Positions 12,236 to 24,210 of a stretch of DNA of 64,000 bases are shown here, in pieces. This DNA is from Amphibalanus amphitrite (lineage: Eukaryota; Arthropoda; Thecostraca; Balanomorpha; Balanidae), in assembly GCF_019059575.1 (NCBI RefSeq), contig NW_024881833.1, positions 310,001-374,000 of the forward strand, given 5' to 3'. Below the pieces are notes generated by a model. That model saw nothing but the letters and a program-made list of their open reading frames with translations. It was not told the origin of the DNA and ran no database searches. Numbering within the stretch: position 1 is the first letter of the stretch; each line of letters opens with the position of its first letter. A program made the translations under genes and the position numbers.

Positions 12236-13742
12236 CACCTTTTTTCAATCCGAATCGGCATCCGGTCAGTTAGTTTGGGCAGATCTGCATTAGGAACGTC
12301 AGCTTGAGTGCGCTTTCGACAAACCACGCCTCAAACTCGGCATAGTGCAACAGCGTGACATGGGGCATTTAATGTCGGCAATAAGCGTGGTTTCGACACT
12401 GGCCAATGTATTTCGGCACACGGCATAGGACTGTGACATCGGGCATTGGAAAAAGGCAAATTTCATTTTACAATGACGATGGTCATGCAATTTCGTTGGC
12501 GGTAAAACAAGTTAAATCGAACAAATTTCGAACCATATTTTGTACAATGAAGCGTTTCCAATGCTTACCACTAGAATTTATAGCATTTTTCCTTTTCTTA
12601 GACTTTCCTTGGATTGATGGAACACAAAATACGCCAAGGCCGTGGTTTTAAGGTCTAAACGTTCTTTTTCTTTCTGTGGATGGAGGGTGAGTAGGCTAGC
12701 AAGCCATGTCAGAGTCGTGAGATGAGAGGATCATCAATGCGGAGGAAGCATTTAGGTGAGTGCAGTGACCGATGAGCTGCGGCGGCTGACAAGGCGCCGG
12801 AATAAAACTGTCCCGCTACGGATATGTAGCCAAAGCGATCGATGGCCCAGCCCGTAGGGTTTCCACCTTTCCAGAAGGCAGTTTTTTTTTTGTCCAGAGA
12901 TACAGTTCACCATGACTGACCGCCGTCCTGCAAACATGACACGCCCATTTCCATCTCGGCAGACCTGAACCATCCGCGCTGGCGGTCAGCGCCACTCACA
13001 ATGTGTCGACAGATCGACACAAATGAAAAAAATCAATATTTTTGTTTTTCATGCAAGAAATACGGCTAAAACAATGTCAACTTTAGATGCGTTGAAAGGA
13101 TCGAGGCCCCGAATGACCCCCGTCAACCTTTGGATTCGCCTGGAGCGTGGCCCCGAATGACCCTCGTCGCCCTTTGGATTCGCCAGTGCTTCCACATTGT
13201 CACAGAGTGACGCAAGGATGGTGACCTCGAATGAGGTCAGCTTGTGTGCCGGAAGTGGTTGATGTTAGGGACGAACCGGTGTTAAGGTTCCAGAGCGACT
13301 GACGAAATTAGGTGCCCGTTGCCGTATTCGAATGAACGGTTGCCGACTCGGATTGAAAAAGGTGTGGTTACTTAGCAACCAAGCGCCCATATTTAGTGTC
13401 TCTTTACAGTACCGTGGTACATTTTAACGCACATTCTTAAAATGCCTTTCCAAAAAGACAAGAGTTGCTTAATTCACTGATGACATAGATTGACCATTGT
13501 CTAGCTTGGCTGCAAGCTGCCGACGTAAAATGCAATATGACAAAACAGAATGCCCTTTGTCGATATTAAATGCCCCTGCTGTTGTTCAATGACCCTGGTC
13601 GAATATCAACAGATGCTAGTCTAAATTCGTGAAACGTGTCGAAATGTGTGCTCCAGTGTCGAGTTGTTGGAGTGCCTGTCGAGATAAGGTGCCCGCTGCC
13701 GTATTTGAATGAACGGATGCCGATTCGGATTGAAAAAAGGTG
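12236..13742. mobile_element. Unclassified 1.5 kb element with 29-bp perfect terminal inverted repeats
   Basis: The left end 12236-12264 (starting CACCTTTTTTCAATCCGAAT) is an exact reverse complement of the right end 13714-13742. A third, diverged copy of the right end lies internally at about 13345-13373, within a repeated block of about 65 bp. The interior is rich in short recurring words such as TGTCGA, TCGACA, TGCCGA and GGGCAT. It also has two tandem copies of a ~45-bp segment containing CCCCGAATGACCC near 13105-13185. No transposase-like frame is visible. A target site duplication is not evident, so the superfamily is open. Confidence 0.7.
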
Positions 13743-14865
13743 TAGGTAACCTATACTGCATGAGAGGCCGAACAAATGTGAGGCTTTATGAATGGCTTTA
13801 TATAAATGATATGTATGCCAATGCACTATAGGTATCTAATAAACATGATAACACCTACACATGTAACAACATACTCGTACGTATTGTTACATTACACTTC
13901 TTGATGTGCAGCCTCGCTTTTAGTTCATGCCGAGATGAGCGTGACTCTTCTTTCGAAACACGTTACAGTTTAACACGTTAACCCGTCAATCGTTAACGTA
14001 AAAAAAGAAAACACGTTAAACACTTACCTTCGAGTGCAAGAGTGATGTGTGAGTTGTGACTAGTATGAAGTGCAAACGTTGGCGCTCCCCTTAGCCCGAC
14101 GTCATTTCACGCAACATGGTCTAACACGACGACGGTATACATATGTGTTGAAGGTACGGCCCTCCAGGTACTAAGTGGTTGGTTGCCATCATCACAATAA
14201 TCGATCTGCATTGATGAATACGTCTCATGGCTGTTGAAAACTATTGCCGAAGTGTGTGCACGAACCAAGGCCTCGTCTAACATGTTAACTGGGGGGGGGG
14301 GGGCCAAACCCCCGCAGTCATCGACCTGGCCCCCCCAGTCAGGGCAAAAAGTCACTACTGGGGGGGGGGGGCCGGCAATAGCCAAAAGGCAAACGAATTT
14401 TTATTTTGAGGCGTCAGTGCACATAAAAATATGCGTAAACGAAATGATGCAATGTGAGCTCATTGAAATACCCCATTACCTAGGGCTGTTATGTGTTTAT
14501 TTTGTTTACCTGAACCATTTTTTTTTTTGGCTCAGCAATACGTAACATTTCGTCTTTTCAGGCGCCCAACTCCGTGTCCCGGATATTCTTTTTTCATTAA
14601 TTTAGTCCGAACCTTTTGAATGGAAGGATTCACAAGTACAGAGCCCCCGCTAAGCAGAGCTTTGCGTTGGCCCTGCCCTCTACCCTCCGATCGCGCAATT
14701 TGTGATCTATGGCAGAATTTAGAGCCCAAAGTTTAACATATGCACGTAGCCGTGCACGGCGGGTCCCTCACTGACTTCGAATGGCTACGGCTTGCCACCA
14801 ACGGTAACCATACTCGCCAGGAGGCTCATAAAGATCAAGCGATGTCGCGCTTCGAACCTGGACTT
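13743..14865. other. Intergenic stretch with a poly-G dispersed repeat fragment
   Basis: No gene is recognised. At about 14260-14380 a segment reading GGCCTCGTCTAA followed by ACTGGGGGG recurs in reverse orientation at about 20025-20085, so it is a fragment of a dispersed repeat. Several G-homopolymers (14290, 14360) belong to it. Confidence 0.5.
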
Positions 14866-15796
14866 GTTTTGTTTTGTTTTGTTTTGTTGGGTTAGGCCCT
14901 TTCGGTCGACAAGACCATTGCAGAGCCGGAAGGATGATAGGAATTAGGGGGAGACATTGGTCTGGGCAGGCACCCTAGTGAGTCGCCGGGGCTGAGCCCG
15001 TCCAGAGGACAGGCCACCCAGCCCCAAGGCACTCACTGCACCCGGCTACGGGGTGCGCTCCCTCGGGAGCAGCGGTGCCGCTCCAAGGGAGCAGCCCGCA
15101 TGAGATAAAGTTGCCTGTCCAGCCCGGAAGGGGGTTGTGGCGTGGAGGAGAAGGATTTCAGTATCCTGAGGATAGAAGCACGGATAGGTGATGAACCTGG
15201 ACTGTTATAACCGGGACGCGGGCCCTCACCACGCGGAGTCCAAGGCTCTGGCAAAAGTTTCTCCTTTAGGTATCAATCTTTCGTTTCTGTCCTCGGGGCG
15301 TCAATCTCTTGTTTTTGCCTATCGTCGTCCTCGCTATGCGGCGTCAGTCCAACTTCTGGCTGGACGGTCACCGGTGTGCGGCTAGAGTAGCTCCTAATCG
15401 TAATGAAGCAGGCTCTCGTTCTGGGTGGTCGTACATATGTACGTAGGCGCAGATGCCAGATTGGTGGTCTGTCTGTGGGGACGGGAACTCAGACAGCTGG
15501 ATTACCTAAAGAAGTCGGCATGGAGTCCTGGAGGGCAAATGCCAGCCACTTAGGGTCCCAACGGGCCTCAAAGCACTACTTTCTTCATTTTTGTTTAGTT
15601 TATAGCCTCTGACGACCTTAAGGTTGTGTCGAAGATCCCCATGGCGATTACGGAGAATCCACCTGAGAAGCCATCAGTGTCCAGGTTGATACACAGGCAT
15701 TACACTGGTCTGAGGGGGCCCTAGTGGGAAAATACGGTCTCCACTCAGATTGACCCTTAAAGCCTGGTATGGATATATAAAACCAGTGTGGGCTAC
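14866..15796 (-). mobile_element. Probable retroposon fragment with an (AAAAC)n tail, host of the hAT nest
   Basis: Five TTTTG units at 14866-14888 on the plus strand read as an (AAAAC)n tail on the minus strand, suggesting the 3' end of a minus-strand retroposon. Its body would extend rightwards through a moderately GC-rich region to 15796, and may resume after the nested insertion at 17763-17855. No reverse transcriptase motif is visible, so the class is unknown. Confidence 0.4.
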
Positions 15797-15829
15797 CAGT
15801 AGCGGCGGAACACCTTCAATTAAGGGGGG

Positions 15830-17627
15830 CATAGGCGGCGGAACGGGGAGGGCACCGGGGCACCGTGCCCCCTTTTATTTTGGCATTTTAACATTAGGGG
15901 CATTCCACGTCAAATCAAACACCGAAATCCGTCATCCCCTTCGATTTTTCTGAAAATTTGTAGGCAGACTGGGCATGGTTCAAAACTGAGTTACGTATAA
16001 TATTTTCGAAATTTGATAACGTATCGCCGAGATATAGGTAATCGAATATAGCCAAAAATGCCAGACATCATTTTTTTAAATGCTTATAACTCTGGTTCCT
16101 TTTCTGGTATCAAAATGATATTAACATGGTCTTGTAGGCAATTGATAAGGCTTTGATTTTTAATTATAAAATTAAATTGAAGTGACCTTGAAATGCATTT
16201 GACCTTGAATTAAAACAGAAAAATTTAAATAGCAAAAAACACGCCACCTTCGATTTGAGTAATTTTTACATATTATGTCCGTCACAATGTTCCTAACCAT
16301 CTGTAAAAAAATTGGAGTGGGCCATTCATAACTTTCGCGGCAAACGCCGTTCTCATGCATCAACATCACGCAACCGCGCGTGACCTTGAAAGACAGAGTC
16401 AAGACATGCTTGCTTGTGTACACTTTCTGAAATGAATGATTGCTGATTAGTGATATCCCAAACTCTGCGAGAATGGAAATGCATAGTCATCGTAGTCAAG
16501 CATTCACGTTCCATTGTAAAAGTGTCTCAGGCAAACGGTATTTTGCGGTGAATTTTGAGCCGTGTGGAAATGCATCATGACATAAATTCAACGAAAACAT
16601 TATCACGCAACGATAGCTTCACGTCTTTTGATCTTCACTATACGAAAGAACATACATTTTTGAGTATGTCATAGGGAATTTCTAGTTAATCCGATAATAA
16701 ATATGGCAGTTAGAGTCCTGCTAAGAGTAACATGTCGCCGGCTGAGGCGGGATCGGCCGACGCGGGAAACGCAGCAGTCACAATTTTGTGTTTACACGTT
16801 CATATTTCAATTGTTTACCAACCTATTTTCAGAATTCTTTCACCATAAGATTGCCTGTACATTTCGACAGGATGTTCACTTTACACCGCTATTACTAGAA
16901 CAGTTGTGAACCGATTTTCTTATTGCTTGCACGATGAGATGTGCAATTCAATTCTGGACAGGTAGCCATAAGTAATTTCGCATCAATATTATGAGATATT
17001 GGCGAAAAACAGGAGGGGTGGGGCGAAATTCACTCTTCCCCCTCCACTGCGCGTGCTAACATACGTTTGCATATGTGCCATTTTCTTCAAAACTTATGAA
17101 TGGCCCACTCTAATTTTTTCACAGGTTGTTAAGAATATGGTAGGCAATAAAATATATGAAAATGAGCCAAATCGAAGGTGGCGTGTTTTTTGCTATTTCA
17201 ATTTTTGTGCTTAAGAACAGAGTTAAGCAAATTTCAAGGTCATATATTTAAGTCGATGCAATTCTAAACAAATGCTTAAGAAATTACCTAAACAGTAAGG
17301 TTTATTTCATTCAAATCAAACAAGTACAACCAAAGTTATGGTCGTTCAAAAATATAAAGATGCAACATTTTGTAAAAATTTGATGCCCTATATTTAGAAG
17401 ACCTGTGGTCAGAATGTGCAAAAAAGATCAATGTAATGTCCGGGGCGACACAGGAACTCGCTCACAAATTTATAATGAAATCGCTGATGGTAAGGTGCAA
17501 AACAGCCGATTTTTGTTCGATTTGACGTGGAATGCCCCATTAGCTCTATGGGCGTTGCATGGAAAGAATGGGACCAAAAGTCGGCAGTGCCCCCCCCCCC
17601 TTAATTGAAGGTGTTCCGCCGCTACTG
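15830..17627 (-). mobile_element. hAT-like MITE, copy B2, inserted in copy B1
   Basis: An inverted copy of the same MITE starts CATAGGCGGCGGAAC at 15830 and ends CCGCCGCTACTG at 17627. It is flanked by perfect 8-bp duplications AAGGGGGG at 15822-15829 and 17628-17635. It is itself interrupted at 15897-17538 by an unrelated element. This self-insertion shows the family was active on at least two occasions at this locus. Confidence 0.88.
15897..17538. mobile_element. 1,642-bp fold-back element with 20-bp TIRs and 4-bp TSD, copy 1
   Basis: The termini are GGGGCATTCCACGTCAAATC and its exact reverse complement. The flanks are ATTA at 15893-15896 and 17539-17542, a perfect 4-bp TSD. Deeper symmetry exists: a segment at about 16234 ending in CGCCACCTTCGATTT pairs with AAATCGAAGGTGGCG at about 17168, at almost equal distance from each end. 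The element is therefore an imperfect fold-back along much of its length. No transposase is encoded. A second, 1,797-bp copy lies at 50425-52221 with a different 4-bp TSD (AATA). Several DNA transposon groups make 4-bp TSDs, so the superfamily is left open. Confidence 0.9.
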
Positions 17628-17853
17628 AAGGGGGGGGGGGCACTGCCGACTTATGGTCCCATTCTTTCCATGCAACGCCCATAGGGCTAATGTTAAAATG
17701 CCAAAATCAAAGGGAGGCACGGTTCCCGGTGCCCTCCCCGTTCCGCCGCCTATGTGGGCTACCATAGAGGCCGACGTAGGTCCAGAAGCTGGCATTAGCT
17801 CTCAGAGATCGGCACCGAGCGCTCAGAGGGACCCATCAGAAACCGATGTGGTT

Positions 17854-17976
<123 letters not shown>

Positions 17977-18340
17977 AGTGTTGTTGAACAGAATAGAGAG
18001 TTTCGCATTTGTTATTTTTTTGCTCAGACTTTCCACGTTTCGTATAATCTTCTTATTTTCTGGCGTATGTTGAAAGAGGACATTTCCGAGGTTCATAGTG
18101 AAAAGAAGGAAGAAGATGAGACACATGTTTAATGAGTAAAGACAAATCAGACGTTTCGTGTAGCATTACACATTTTCAATGGTTGATTGTTACATGATTA
18201 CAGATTAATATGATGACATGATGACATATAAAAACACATCAAATGTACAATATCGATCGGTGTTTCGAAGATGGTTTCGAATGTGGCAAGGAAGTGGAGC
18301 GACTTGAATTAATCACTTCGCGTGTTGTCCTGCGTTCCGT

Positions 18341-18749
18341 TTATGGCGGGGCACCTTCAAAAAGCTGGAGTATCCCTCTGGCGTTGACCTGTCTGTTGAT
18401 TTTAGGTTCCAGTTTTCTGATGTAAACTGCTTCCAGTATATGCAGTTTTCTCTTGTCTGTTTCTTGACATAGTATGGTGATGTTCTTAGTGATGTCAGTT
18501 CGTGTGAGATGGTCGTCTTGGTGGTGTGTGTCGTTGTGTGTCAGCAGCGCGCCCTGTTGCAGGTGCATTGTTATTCTTCTGCTAAGTGTCGTTGTTGTGT
18601 GTCCGATGTAGCCACTGTTAGCTTGGAGCGCACAGTCTCCCTTTTTGCATGAGTAGTGGTATACAACGTTCGTCTTTTTGAGGATAGATGGGTCGTTGGA
18701 TGGGTTGTTTCGAAGGACTAATGATTTGGTCGTCGGGTTTTTGTAGTAG
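18341..18749 (-). pseudogene. Penelope-like retroelement, GIY-YIG endonuclease fragment (left arm)
   Basis: This is the mirror copy of the fragment in the right arm at 18772-19180 and has identical coding content. It encodes the C-terminal endonuclease of a Penelope-like element, 5' truncated at the palindrome centre and with an intact stop. It lacks the reverse transcriptase domain. Confidence 0.8.
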
Positions 18750-18771
18750 ATACTACAAAAAGTAGTAGATA

Positions 18772-19180
18772 CTACTACAAAAACCCGACGACCAAATCAT
18801 TAGTCCTTCGAAACAACCCATCCAACGACCCATCTATCCTCAAAAAGACGAACGTTGTATACCACTACTCATGCAAAAAGGGAGACTGTGCGCTCCAAGC
18901 TAACAGTGGCTACATCGGACACACAACAACGACACTTAGCAGAAGAATAACAATGCACCTGCAACAGGGCGCGCTGCTGACACACAACGACACACACCAC
19001 CAAGACGACCATCTCACACGAACTGACATCACTAAGAACATCACCATACTATGTCAAGAAACAGACAAGAGAAAACTGCATATACTGGAAGCAGTTTACA
19101 TCAGAAAACTGGAACCTAAAATCAACAGACAGGTCAACGCCAGAGGGATACTCCAGCTTTTTGAAGGTGCCCCGCCATAA
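18772..19180 (+). pseudogene. Penelope-like retroelement, GIY-YIG endonuclease fragment (right arm)
   Basis: The open frame runs from the palindrome centre to a stop at 19178-19180. It contains NVVYHYSCKKGDC, then SGYIGHTTTTLSRR (the GIY-YIG block with its Arg), and later HILEAVYIRKLEPKIN, which carries the catalytic-type Glu of the family. This order (Cys pair, YIG, R, H, then E-A-x-x-I) is the endonuclease that follows reverse transcriptase in Penelope-like elements. The reverse transcriptase is absent, so this is a dead 5'-truncated fragment. The downstream sequence to 19395 is 3' UTR-like. Confidence 0.82.
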
Positions 19181-19394
19181 ACGGAACGCAGGACAACACG
19201 CGAAGTGATTAATTCAAGTCGCTCCACTTCCTTGCCACATTCGAAACCATCTTCGAAACACCGATCGATATTGTACATTTGATGTGTTTTTATATGTCAT
19301 CATGTCATCATATTAATCTGTAATCATGTAACAATCAACCATTGAAAATGTGTAATGCTACACGAAACGTCTGATTTGTCTTTACTCATTAAAC

Positions 19395-19576
19395 ATGTGT
19401 CTCATCTTCTTCCTTCTTTTCACTATGAACCTCGGAAATGTCCTCTTTCAACATACGCCAGAAAATAAGAAGATTATACGAAACGTGGAAAGTCTGAGCA
19501 AAAAAATAACAAATGCGAAACTCTCTATTCTGTTCAACAACACTTGTATTGCCAACAATCTGCTTCCCAGCTACAG
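19395..19576 (+). pseudogene. Start of a second Penelope-like unit, cut by TA repeats
   Basis: Beginning [12 protein letters not shown], the frame contains [15 protein letters not shown] and NNLLPSYSN, which resemble the N-terminal leader of Penelope-like polyproteins. It follows directly after the 3' UTR of the upstream fragment, as in head-to-tail arrangement. The frame then runs into the TA tract at 19577. The mirrored copy in the left arm (about 17975-18126, minus strand) stops slightly earlier, before the NNLLPSY residues. Confidence 0.6.
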
Positions 19577-20390
<814 letters not shown>

Positions 20391-21342
20391 TTAACCCTCG
20401 CACGACCAGGCCATTTCTCATAACACGAACGACCAGGGGGGGGGGTTGTTACGACCCCCCCTGGCGTTTCGAAACGGAAGGTCGTAGAGCTTAGCGGAAA
20501 AAACCAACGGATTGCTCTCAACGAGATCTTGCGATTGGTGGTATATTTTTTGGTCCTAGGTCAACATTTGACCTACTTTTGACCGGTCAAAGGTCAAATT
20601 TTCGGAAAAATAGACTTTTTTTAACTTTCGGCGGCGATTGCGGCAAAACGGTGGGAGATATCGACTTGAAACCTTCACTATCGTGTTCCTTGATCAATTC
20701 TCTATCGTTTGGTATGTATTTCGTTTCCCTAGCTCTAAAAATGGCGCGTTGGGAGCGCCGGAAGTCGGCAAGGTCACAGTCGGCGGCAGAAATTCGAAAA
20801 ATCAAAATTTGAATTTTTGAAATCTGATTGTATTTTTGGATTTGGGAGGTCCATTTGCTCCCTATAGAAGCTAATATTGCTGCATATTCCCATTGAGGTG
20901 ACAAGAATTAGCAAAATAGTGGTTCGGGCGCTTTTCAAAAATAGTACCGGACGCTGTTCCTCTTGTGACGTCATAGCTCCGTGACCTGACCTGACCCGGT
21001 CAAATTTCTTATACCATATGATAGCCAATACTTGCCCCAACATGCATGGGAAGTTTCATCACGATCCATCAACCGATGTCCGTACCACCGGCAGGAAACC
21101 TCGGGCGTTGGCACTCAGTTTGTGAAAATCCGGCCGGAGGCTGTACCTCTTATGACGTCATAACTCCGTGACCTGACATGACCCGATCAATTTTTTTCGG
21201 CAAAAGATGCGCAAAGGTTGCCCCATAGGGTATTGAAAATTTCAGCCCGCTACAACAAGCCGTTTAGCGTGCACTTCGAAAAAACCTCAGGGGGGGGGGG
21301 GGGTTGATACAACCCCCCCCCCCCTAGGCGTTCTAGGGTTAA
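20391..21342. mobile_element. TTAA element E1 (piggyBac-like, non-autonomous, ~950 bp)
   Basis: The element is bounded by TTAA at 20391-20394 and 21339-21342. The left end reads TTAACCCTCGC and the right end, read inwards, TTAACCCTAGAACGCC. TTAA TSDs with CCCTAG-type ends are the signature of piggyBac. Just inside each end is a homopolymer hairpin: a G-run, then a short linker (TTGTTACGA or TTGATACAA), then a C-run. The interior is non-coding and dense in AGGTCA/TGACCT hexamers with two TGACGTCATA sites. At least four relatives occur in the window. Confidence 0.82.
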
Positions 21343-21889
21343 ACATTCACTCATAGGAAAACAGCAGAATGGCAGTGGGGAAACATTTCTGGTCAATTCG
21401 AGCTCGAGTTCATAGCCAGACTTTCTGCAGGGCCCACCAGCTAAGCATAGCTTGTTGCCGGTGGGCCCCGTCAAGTCCGGCGTTCCAATTGAGTGGGGAT
21501 GTATCTTTTGTGTTGAAAATGACACAGGTTGCACACAAAACAGTCAACACATTATTGTAGCCGGCATTTGCAGCCTTCTCGATAATAAATGTACCTATTG
21601 GTACATCCATTATTGGGCCACCTGTTGAGGTGCTGAACAATGCCTGTGAAAAGTACTATGCATATGTAATTTGTTAATTGTTATTCATGTACGCATTGTC
21701 ATTTGCTCTCATTTCCTATTTATATCAATATTGTTTGTATCTTCACCTTTCATTACAAAGATTGCTTACAAAATTAATATACTTTCATATTTTTTTCTAA
21801 GCCTGTTGAAAGCATTTAGTGGGTCCTTTATACCCAAGGATGCTTATCTACTAGTTTTGTTAATAACTTTGCTATTTTCCCACTACTTT
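21343..21889. other. Non-coding stretch between E1 and a decayed LINE
   Basis: Nothing recognisable is seen apart from A/T-rich sequence that may be the 3' UTR of the minus-strand LINE at 21890-22905. Confidence 0.4.
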
Positions 21890-22905
21890 TGCTTAGTATA
21901 CACTAAGCAAGATATTCTTTACATATTTTTTGAAAGTGATCTTTGATTGTGGTATTTCTTCTAACAGAATATCTTTTGCGATTACATCATTCCAAAGTTT
22001 GGGTCCCATGCAGGCAAAGGCGTAGAGCCTGTAGTTTTTTGCTGAGAAGACAGGTTGAAAATGGTGGATATTCCTTGTATGATGGATAGGTTCAGTTGAG
22101 AGTTGAAGCAATCGCCCTATGTACAGACACTGGCAATTCATGTACTATGTACTTATGCATGATAAGTATTATTTGAAGTTTGGCTATGTCTTTAATTTTT
22201 AGAATATTATATTTTTTAAATATTGGGGTAGCACTTTGTGGTGGGAAAATACCCTCAATGAGTCTCATGAACCTTTTTTGCAGGATTACCAGTTTTTGAA
22301 GATGTTCATCATAGTTAGAGCCCCAAATAAAGCAGCAGTAGTTGATGTAAGGAAAAATGAGGGAGTGATGCAGTTGAATGAGCTGCTGTTTTGGGATAAA
22401 TCGTTTAACTCTTGCAATCATTCCAATATTTCTGCTAATAGTATTACAAATGCTACTGATATGGGTTGTGAATTTGAGGTCAGAGTCAATTAGAATTCCT
22501 AAATATTTCACTGATTTCTTTTCTATTAACGCAGTGTCTTTAATGTATATATTCAGCTTTTCGGTACACCTGCGTTTTGAATACACTTGGAGAAATGTTT
22601 TTGATGTATTCACTGTAAGATAATTAGCTTCAACCATTCTGATACTTTTACCAGCGCTTCATTGGTTATTTCTTGCAGTGTTTCTATGTTTTTATGTTTG
22701 AAGAATATTGCAGTGTCATCTGCATAGAGCATAAATCGACCTTCAAATTGTAAATTTACTATATCATTTAAATATAAAATAAAAAGAAGTGGTCCAAGGA
22801 TTGACCCCTGAGGTACGCCTATTTTTATTTCTCGTTCTGTTGACTTAACCCCTTCTATCTGCACCACTTGGAATCGGTTCGTTAGATATGATTTAATTGC
22901 TTTTA
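21890..22905 (-). pseudogene. Non-LTR retrotransposon fragment (reverse transcriptase, frameshifted)
   Basis: On the minus strand the 22867-22610 frame contains the RT motifs GVPQGSILGPLLFILYLNDI and the catalytic box MLYADDTAIFF. The next frame (22637-22092) continues with KSVKYLGILIDSDLKF and the thumb-like region, and a third frame (22141-21893) carries the C-terminal part ending in PKLWNDV. Two frameshifts, near 22640 and 22120, break it. The 5' part (endonuclease and first RT motifs) is missing. The motif style resembles Jockey/CR1-type LINEs, but the clade cannot be settled by eye. Confidence 0.88.
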
Positions 22906-23050
22906 GAACATGTCCTCGAAAGTGTCCATTTTAAAAGTGTCCATGTCCATTTTACATGAGTGTCTCTGACTCTGTCATTCAAAGTTATTGCACAAAAAGC
23001 ACATAGGCTAACCAACCACTCTTTTGCTGGAGGGCCGTACATACATACGT

Positions 23051-24210
23051 TTAACTCGCGCCGTGCTGGTGGCCTGTGTTTTCCGTGTCGTGCTGGGGGA
23101 GGCGTTTTCACGCCCCCCCCCTTTAATTTGGCTCCTGGGCTACGTAGCGACACGTGGTAAGCGGCAATCGTAAGAGCGTCAAAAATGATGACGGAAACAC
23201 TGGGGTTATTTTTTAGATTAGGTCAAAGGTCAGCAGGTCACCAGAGGTCATCAAAGGTCAAATTTAGTCCATTTCAACAATTTTGGAGATTGCCAACGGC
23301 TAACTCGGGAACCAATAGAGCTACAGCGCTGCTGAAAAGCGCATGCGATAGCCCTGTTATAGAGTGTTGTTCTCAGATTTGACCTCAGGTCAGCGGTTTA
23401 GCCTCCAGAGGACAAAAACTGTAGAAATAGCCGTTTTCCCGAAAATTGTTTTTCGGCAATAACTTTTGACACTAGAGAGCCACGACATTACTTTTAGCAG
23501 CATCGAGTTCCTCTCGTCGAGACGCGTCGAATGATCTATTTGTTGACCTTAGAAGGTCATTTTGAAAATTTGACCTCAGGTCAAGGTCATGACCTGACCA
23601 GAAAGGGTCATGTTGCATATCAGTCGATTCGTATCGTCAAACTAAACACAGGTGACGTGTGTTCACCGCTCTAGCACGTCTCTATCAAAAGTTTTAGCCA
23701 AAAAAAAACTGCTGGTAACCGTTCATGACCTGAGATGACCTCTAGGGAACACAGAGGGGTCCAGGTGCATTTTTTTTCGATTCAGTGTGTCATGTTTACC
23801 TATGAACCGATATTTGAGAGCGTTTTGAACGACATTCGTTCAAAAGAGGCGCATTTCAATTTTCTCCCATTGACTTACAATGGAGAGGTCGCAAAATTGA
23901 CCTGACCTTAGGTCACAGATAACAAAAATCCGAGACAAACATTTTATACATGCCGTCACTCATATCAATCGCTGAAAGTTTCAAAGTGATCGTTCGGTCA
24001 GTGTAGTTATAGCGAGCCTTTGAACTTTTTCCAAGGTAAGGTCACTTGACGTGACCTGGTGACCTGACTTTGAACGACCTGGGTCTGAAATTTTCACATG
24101 TATGGAAATTATGTTTAAACAGGTGTACCAAAAACCGCCGTTTTTGAGGTATTTGCAAAAAACTGAGGGGGGGGGGGGCGTTAAAAGACCCCCAGCACGG
24201 TGCGGGTTAA
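23051..24210. mobile_element. TTAA element E2 (piggyBac-like, non-autonomous, ~1.16 kb)
   Basis: TTAA lies at 23051-23054 and 24207-24210. The left end is TTAACTCGCGCCGTGCTGG and the right end read inwards TTAACCCGCACCGTGCTGG. Subterminal C-run/G-run hairpins lie at about 23104-23113 and 24166-24197. The interior is packed with AGGTCA/TGACCT, including four AGGTCA hexamers within about 45 bp at 23220-23265. No coding capacity is seen. Confidence 0.82.

Larger units (their letters stand above)
15797..17754 (+). mobile_element. hAT-like MITE, copy B1, split by nested insertions
   Basis: The left terminus (CAGTAGCGGCGGAACACC) is at 15797 and the right terminus (CCGCCTATG) at 17754. The host site is duplicated perfectly as TGGGCTAC at 15789-15796 and 17755-17762, an 8-bp TSD. 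Only about 160 bp belongs to this MITE (15797-15829 and 17628-17754). The remainder is a second MITE inserted into its poly-G tract. Confidence 0.88.
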
